Below are positions 6,153 to 9,936 of a stretch of DNA of 9,936 nt, in pieces. Below the pieces are notes generated by a model. The model searched no databases and had not been told where the DNA came from. It worked only from the letters and a program-made list of their open reading frames with translations. Position 1 is the stretch's first letter. Every line of letters starts with the position of its first letter. This stretch comes from an uncultured Collinsella sp. (GTDB taxonomy: Bacteria > Actinomycetota > Coriobacteriia > Coriobacteriales > Coriobacteriaceae). The position numbers and the translations under genes are program-made. The DNA lies in the NCBI GenBank assembly GCA_900543505.1, contig UQSB01000062.1, positions 1 to 9,936 on the forward strand. The letters are read 5' to 3'.

Positions 6153-7421
6153 ATGAATGCTGAGCAGTTCGACATCAAGATTCGTGCCGTAGAGGGCGGC
6201 GTAACGGCGGCAGCCGGCTTTAAGGCGGCGGGCATCCATGCCGGATTCCGCAAGAATCCCGAGCGCCTGGATTACGCGCTCGTCGTCCCCGATAAACCCT
6301 GTCCCGGTGCCGGCGTGTTTACGACTAACCGCTTTTGTGCGGCGCCCGTGCAGGTGAGCCGTGCCAACTTGGGCGGCGCCGACAAGGGCTACGGCGTCAT
6401 TGCCGGCGTTTCGGTCAACTCCGGCAACGCCAACGCCGCCACGGGTGAGACCGGTCTTGCCTGCGCGCTCGAGACCTGCAACATCGCCTCGCAGGTCATC
6501 GGCTGCGAGCCCCAGCAGATTCTGGTCGCCTCCACGGGCGTAATTGGTCAGATTCTGCCGATCGACACGTTTGAGACTGCCGTTCCTGCCGCCTACGAGG
6601 CGCTCTCCGCCCACGGTGGCACCGATGCCGCCCGCGCTATCATGACGACCGACACGCACTCCAAGGAGTATGCCGTGTGTTACCGCAGCGAGGCCGCGGG
6701 GCACGCAGGCAATGCCTATACGGTGGGCGGTATGTGCAAGGGCTCGGGCATGATCATGCCCAACATGGCAACCATGATCGCGGTCATCACTACCGATGCC
6801 CCCGTCGAGTCGGCGGCGCTCCACGCCCTGTTGCTCTCCACCGTCAAGCAGACCTTCAACAAGGTAACGGTCGATTCCGACACCTCGACTAACGACACCT
6901 GCATCATGCTTGCCTCCGGCGCCGCCGCCGCAGATGCCGAGCCTATTGTCGAGGGCTCTGACGCCTTCGACGAGCTGGCCTTTGCCGTGCATGAGGTGTG
7001 CGAGAGCCTGGCGCGCAACATCGCCGCAGACGGCGAGGGCGCATCCAAACTCGTGACGGTTAGCGTCACCGGCGCCGTGAACGACGAGGAGGCCGATATC
7101 GCCGCTCGTGCTGTTGCCAACTCGCCGCTCGTCAAGACCTGCATCGCCGGCCACGACTGCAACTGGGGCCGCGTTGCCATGGCGCTCGGCAAGTGCGGCG
7201 TGCAGTTTAACCAAGAAGATGTGTCCATCGACATGATGGGTATGCCCGTCTGCCGTGATGGCCTGACCGTTCCCTTTGACGAGGACGAGGCGCTGCGTCG
7301 CTTTGAGGCGCCCGAGATTGTGATCTCGGCAGACCTGGGCGCAGGGGACGCGGCGACCACCGTGTGGACTTGCGACCTCACGCACGAGTACATCTCCATT
7401 AACGGCGATTACCGTTCCTAG
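6153..7421 (+). CDS. argJ: Bifunctional ornithine acetyltransferase / N-acetylglutamate synthase
   Basis: ArgJ moves the acetyl group from N-acetylornithine to glutamate, regenerating N-acetylglutamate and releasing ornithine (cyclic pathway). Many ArgJ enzymes can also use acetyl-CoA. The precursor self-cleaves at a conserved Thr, seen here in KGSGMIMPNMATM as T207, which becomes the nucleophile of the beta chain. Other family blocks are GVFTTNR (54-60), SVNSGNANA (87-95), ASTGVIG (126-132), DSDTSTNDT (241-249), NSPLVKT (323-329), DCNWGR (335-340) and the C-terminal HEYISINGDYRS (411-422). The length of 422 residues fits the family's usual 400 or so. AAGGAG (6136-6141) lies 11 nt before the ATG, slightly far but usable. 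Whether this protein is mono- or bifunctional cannot be decided by eye. Confidence 0.95.
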   Translation: MNAEQFDIKIRAVEGGVTAAAGFKAAGIHAGFRKNPERLDYALVVPDKPCPGAGVFTTNRFCAAPVQVSRANLGGADKGYGVIAGVSVNSGNANAATGETGLACALETCNIASQVIGCEPQQILVASTGVIGQILPIDTFETAVPAAYEALSAHGGTDAARAIMTTDTHSKEYAVCYRSEAAGHAGNAYTVGGMCKGSGMIMPNMATMIAVITTDAPVESAALHALLLSTVKQTFNKVTVDSDTSTNDTCIMLASGAAAADAEPIVEGSDAFDELAFAVHEVCESLARNIAADGEGASKLVTVSVTGAVNDEEADIAARAVANSPLVKTCIAGHDCNWGRVAMALGKCGVQFNQEDVSIDMMGMPVCRDGLTVPFDEDEALRRFEAPEIVISADLGAGDAATTVWTCDLTHEYISINGDYRS

Positions 7422-7441
7422 ACTCCCGATGTGCCGCGCGT

Positions 7442-7458
7442 CCCGCTGCAATCGCGGG
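7442..7458 (+). other. Small hairpin between argJ and argB
   Basis: CCCGC (7442-7446) pairs with GCGGG (7454-7458) around a 7-nt loop in the 81-nt gap before argB. No T-tract follows, so it is not a typical terminator. In this GC-rich sequence a 5-bp stem could easily be chance. Confidence 0.25.
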
Positions 7459-7502
7459 CAACGAGGTGCGGCGCGATAGCTACACGAAAGACGAGGCAGA
7501 CT

Positions 7503-8483
7503 ATGAAGTTCGCACGCGATTGTCGCTCGAGCGAATCCAACGAAGTTACCGCGCAGCTGCTGTTCGAGGCGCTGCCGTGGATTAAGAACCTGACCGGTAA
7601 GACGGTCGTTATCAAGTACGGCGGTGCCGCCATGGTCGACGAGCAGCTGCGCCGTGACGTGATGAGCGACATCGTCCTGCTCAAGATTATCGGCATGCGC
7701 CCCGTTATCGTGCACGGTGGCGGCAAGGCCATCAACGAGGCGCTCGGCCACTACGACATCCCCGTCGAGTTTAAGAACGGCCAGCGCGTGACCACGCCTG
7801 CCACCATGGATATCGTGCGCGAGGTACTGGGCGGCAAGGTCAATCAGGAGCTGGTCGCGGCGCTCAACCACCACGGCAACCTGGCCGTGGGCGTGTCCGG
7901 CAGCGACGCCGGTACCCTTATCGCCGAGCCACTCGACCCAGAGCTCGGCCGCGTAGGCAAGGTCACGCACGTCAACACCGACTATATCGAGCGTTTGCTC
8001 GACAGCGAGTACATTCCCGTTATCGCCACGGTCGCAGCGGGGGAGGACGGTGGCTTCTTCAACATCAACGCCGATACCGCCGCCGGCGCCGTTGCGGCGG
8101 CGCTCCACGCGCATAAGGCAATCTTCTTGACCGATGTCGACGGCCTGTACAAGGACTTTAGCGATAAGGATTCGCTCATCTCCAACCTGACGCTCGACGA
8201 GGTCAACGAGATGCTCTACGGCGGCGAGGTCGATAAAGGCATGATTCCCAAGCTGCGCGCCGCCGTCGATGCGCTTACCGCTGGCGTGTTCCGAGCCCAC
8301 ATCATCAACGGCACGACGCCGCACTCGCTGCTGCTGGAGCTGCTGACCGATGCTGGCGTCGGTACCGTGATTCACTCCACCGAGACGGCCTACGAGTTCG
8401 ATACGCATCCGCACCCGCTTTCGACGTTTGCCGCGCGCCTGACCGAGAACCTTGACGAGGTCGAAAAGCTCCAGACGGTCTAG
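7503..8483 (+). CDS. argB: Acetylglutamate kinase
   Basis: ArgB phosphorylates N-acetylglutamate with ATP, the second and usually feedback-controlled step. The 326-residue product has the amino-acid-kinase signatures VIKYGGAAM (36-44, Lys38), VIVHGGGKAI (68-77), the substrate-site region around NGQRVT (92-97), FFNINADTAAGAVAAAL (185-201) and FLTDVDGLY (208-216). An N-terminal helix before the kinase fold (SNEVTAQLLFEALPWIKNL, 12-30) resembles that of hexameric, arginine-inhibited enzymes, so feedback inhibition is plausible. The reading frame opens at a GTG at 7431, but that start lacks a ribosome binding site and adds a non-conserved basic leader. The ATG at 7503 has GAGG (7493-7496) 6 nt upstream. 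About 28 residues follow the usual family C terminus near IHSTETAY; see findings. Confidence 0.94.
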   Translation: MKFARDCRSSESNEVTAQLLFEALPWIKNLTGKTVVIKYGGAAMVDEQLRRDVMSDIVLLKIIGMRPVIVHGGGKAINEALGHYDIPVEFKNGQRVTTPATMDIVREVLGGKVNQELVAALNHHGNLAVGVSGSDAGTLIAEPLDPELGRVGKVTHVNTDYIERLLDSEYIPVIATVAAGEDGGFFNINADTAAGAVAAALHAHKAIFLTDVDGLYKDFSDKDSLISNLTLDEVNEMLYGGEVDKGMIPKLRAAVDALTAGVFRAHIINGTTPHSLLLELLTDAGVGTVIHSTETAYEFDTHPHPLSTFAARLTENLDEVEKLQTV

Positions 8484-8521
8484 CTGACCCGCGGTCGTCG
8501 CGTCCCTGCACCCATAGCCCT

Positions 8522-8535
8522 GCGCCGTACGGCGC
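8522..8535. other. 14-bp perfect palindrome in the argB-argD gap
   Basis: GCGCCGTACGGCGC is its own reverse complement and lies just upstream of the argD ribosome binding site. As RNA it could fold into a 5-bp GC-rich hairpin with a 4-nt loop. No T-tract follows, so a terminator is unlikely. Function unknown. Confidence 0.35.
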
Positions 8536-8552
8536 CCAACGAAAGGCATCCC

Positions 8553-9836
8553 ATGTCACTTGCAACTCAACAATCGCTCGAATCCCATTACGTTATGCAT
8601 ACCTTTGGTCGCTCTCCGGTAGAGTTTGTCGAAGGCCACGGCATGAAGCTCACCGGTGATGACGGCCGTGAGTATCTTGACTTTCTTGCCGGTATCGGTG
8701 CGTGCAGCCTTGGCCACGGCAACCCTGCAGTGCTCTCGGCGCTCGAGGCGCAGACCAAAAAGCTCATGCATGTCTCCAATTACTTCTACATCGAGCAGCG
8801 CGGACAGGTCGCGGCGCTGCTGTCCAAGCTTGCCAACGACGACGTAGATGGTGCGTGCGTGCTGGCCGATGCCATTGCCGCCGGCGATGAGACCACGGCC
8901 GCTGCGCTCGGTGCCCCGGCTGCGGACGAGCAGGTGTGGGAGACGTTCTTTGCCAATTCTGGTGCCGAAGCCAACGAGGGCTCGATGAAGCTCGCACGTC
9001 TGTACGCCAAGCGTGCTGGTAACGGCGGCAACACCATCGTATGCATGCGCGGCGGCTTCCACGGCCGTACGCTCGAGACCATTGCCGCCACCATGCAGGA
9101 TTGGCTGCAGGACAGCTTCCGTCCGCTGCCGGGTGGCTTTGTGGCCTGCTCGCCCAACGATGTCGACGAACTGCGTTCGATCTTTAAGCAGCTGGGAAGC
9201 GAGGTCTGCGCTGTCATGCTCGAGCCGATTCAGGGCGAGAGCGGTGTGCACCCCATGACCGAGGAGTTTATGGCGGCGGCGCGTGACTTGGCACACGAGG
9301 CAGGCGCCGTTCTTATCGCCGACGAAGTCCAGTGTGGCATCTTCCGCTCCGGCAAGCCGTTTGCATTCCAGACCTATGGCGTGGAACCCGACATTATGAG
9401 CCTTGCCAAGGGCATTGCCGATGGCGTGCCCATGGGTGCCGTGGTGGCAAAGAAGGAAATCGCCGACGTGTTTAAGCCGGGCGACCACGGCTCGACCTTT
9501 GGCGGTAGCTGCTTGGCTGTCGCGGCGTGCGCCGCGACGCTCTCCGCGCTCGTGCACGGCGATTATGCCGACCATGTTGCCAAGGTAGGCGCCTATATGG
9601 AGGCAAAGCTCGCCAAGCTGCCGAACGTGACCGAGGTGCGTGGCCGCGGCTTGATGCTCGCCTGCGATCTGGACGATACTGTGGGTGATGCACACGACGT
9701 TGTGGCCCGTGCATTGGGGGCTGGTGCCGTGATTAACGCTACGGGTGCCCATACGCTGCGTTTCCTGCCGCCGCTCGTCTGCGAGGAATCCGACGTGGAC
9801 AGTCTGATCGAGATCCTGTCGGACGTTTTGGCCTAA
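8553..9836 (+). CDS. argD: Acetylornithine aminotransferase
   Basis: ArgD is a class III, PLP-dependent aminotransferase. It converts N-acetylglutamate semialdehyde to N-acetylornithine with glutamate as amino donor. The 427-residue product has DFLAGIGACSLGHGNP (43-58), FFANSGAEANEGSMKLAR (132-149), GGFHGRTL (167-174), EPIQGESG (224-231), the PLP-ring Asp in IADEVQCG (D257), the Schiff-base Lys in SLAKGIADGVPMGA (K286) and STFGGSCLA (314-322). The cofactor residues are intact. It is slightly longer than usual because of an Ala/Asp-rich insert of about 30 residues at about 97-127, between LLSKLA and VWETFFANSGAEAN. The arginine-cluster context favours ArgD over ornithine or GABA aminotransferase. 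AAAGG (8542-8546) lies 6 nt before the ATG. Confidence 0.94.
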   Translation: MSLATQQSLESHYVMHTFGRSPVEFVEGHGMKLTGDDGREYLDFLAGIGACSLGHGNPAVLSALEAQTKKLMHVSNYFYIEQRGQVAALLSKLANDDVDGACVLADAIAAGDETTAAALGAPAADEQVWETFFANSGAEANEGSMKLARLYAKRAGNGGNTIVCMRGGFHGRTLETIAATMQDWLQDSFRPLPGGFVACSPNDVDELRSIFKQLGSEVCAVMLEPIQGESGVHPMTEEFMAAARDLAHEAGAVLIADEVQCGIFRSGKPFAFQTYGVEPDIMSLAKGIADGVPMGAVVAKKEIADVFKPGDHGSTFGGSCLAVAACAATLSALVHGDYADHVAKVGAYMEAKLAKLPNVTEVRGRGLMLACDLDDTVGDAHDVVARALGAGAVINATGAHTLRFLPPLVCEESDVDSLIEILSDVLA

Positions 9837-9907
9837 CACAGCGAAATAACTTAACTTTGACCGGGTTCCGGACTGCGGACGTGGTAGCGCGCAGAGATGT
9901 GGTGTAA

Positions 9908-9936
9908 GAGGCGGGGCATGCCCCGCCTCCGCCCTT
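9908..9936 (+). terminator. Probable terminator after argD (cut by window edge)
   Basis: A perfect 22-bp GC-rich palindrome, GAGGCGGGGCA plus its complement, spans 9908-9929, 71 nt after the argD stop. It would fold into a very stable hairpin. The sequence then reads CGCCCTT and the window ends, so any T-run is out of sight. The 9837-9907 stretch before it holds no gene or ARG box that I can recognise. Confidence 0.6.

Noticed and set aside
7431..7502. GTG at 7431 as the start of argB
   Set aside because: It begins 10 nt after the argJ stop with no Shine-Dalgarno and adds 24 non-conserved basic residues. The ATG at 7503 suits the family better.
5775..8549. Minus-strand open frame of 924 codons opposite argC end, argJ and argB
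   Set aside because: It lies entirely antisense to three well-supported genes. It has no recognisable domain, and its His/Arg/Gly/Ala-rich composition is typical of the reverse of GC-rich codons. It also crosses gene boundaries with no ribosome binding site of its own that I trust.
8556..9839. Minus-strand open frame of 427 codons mirroring argD
   Set aside because: It matches the extent of argD almost exactly and shows no protein family features. It is a shadow of codon bias.
1..9936. CRISPR arrays, tRNA or rRNA genes, insertion sequences, phage genes or defence systems
   Set aside because: I saw no regularly spaced repeats, tRNA-like cloverleaf, transposase or phage motif. All coding space is taken by transport and arginine genes.

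Overview
The window is a compact, high-GC stretch with every convincing gene on the + strand. It carries two metabolic units: a riboflavin-uptake locus (about 220-4680) and an arginine-biosynthesis cluster (about 4820-9840). High GC, gene content, a fused EcfA ATPase and protein style suggest an anaerobic actinobacterium of the Coriobacteriia, for example a Collinsella relative. That placement is inference from memory of such genomes, not a search result.

Region 1 (1-252) has no credible gene. It holds an imperfect 19-bp direct repeat spaced exactly 80 bp apart, a strong small hairpin between the copies, and then a probable promoter. Region 2 (253-3743) starts with an FMN riboswitch whose last helix runs into the ribosome binding site of ribU, the riboflavin-specific S component of an ECF transporter. 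A double-length ATPase (EcfA1 and EcfA2 in one chain) and the EcfT transmembrane coupling protein follow with 4-nt and 1-nt overlaps. All parts of a working flavin importer are therefore in one FMN-controlled operon. Region 3 (3774-4682) holds two tandem paralogous proteins of the pyridoxamine 5'-phosphate oxidase-like FMN-binding split-barrel family. They may belong to the same transcript, and a hairpin at 4729-4779 probably ends it.

Region 4 (4780-4947) is the arg control region: two 14-bp palindromes with centres 21 bp apart (ArgR-type ARG boxes), a third weaker copy nearer the gene, and a plausible extended -10 promoter. Region 5 (4948-9836) is argC-argJ-argB-argD, which takes N-acetylglutamate to N-acetylornithine and recycles the acetyl group through ArgJ. 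The gaps between the arg genes are 134, 81 and 69 nt and contain small hairpins. A 22-bp perfect palindrome near the right edge is probably the terminator, although the window ends before its T-tract can be seen.

I did not find a clearly new biological system. The points most worth following are the FMN-controlled complete ECF module with a fused ATPase, the flavoprotein-like tandem pair behind it, the phased ARG boxes, and the repeat/hairpin element at the left edge.
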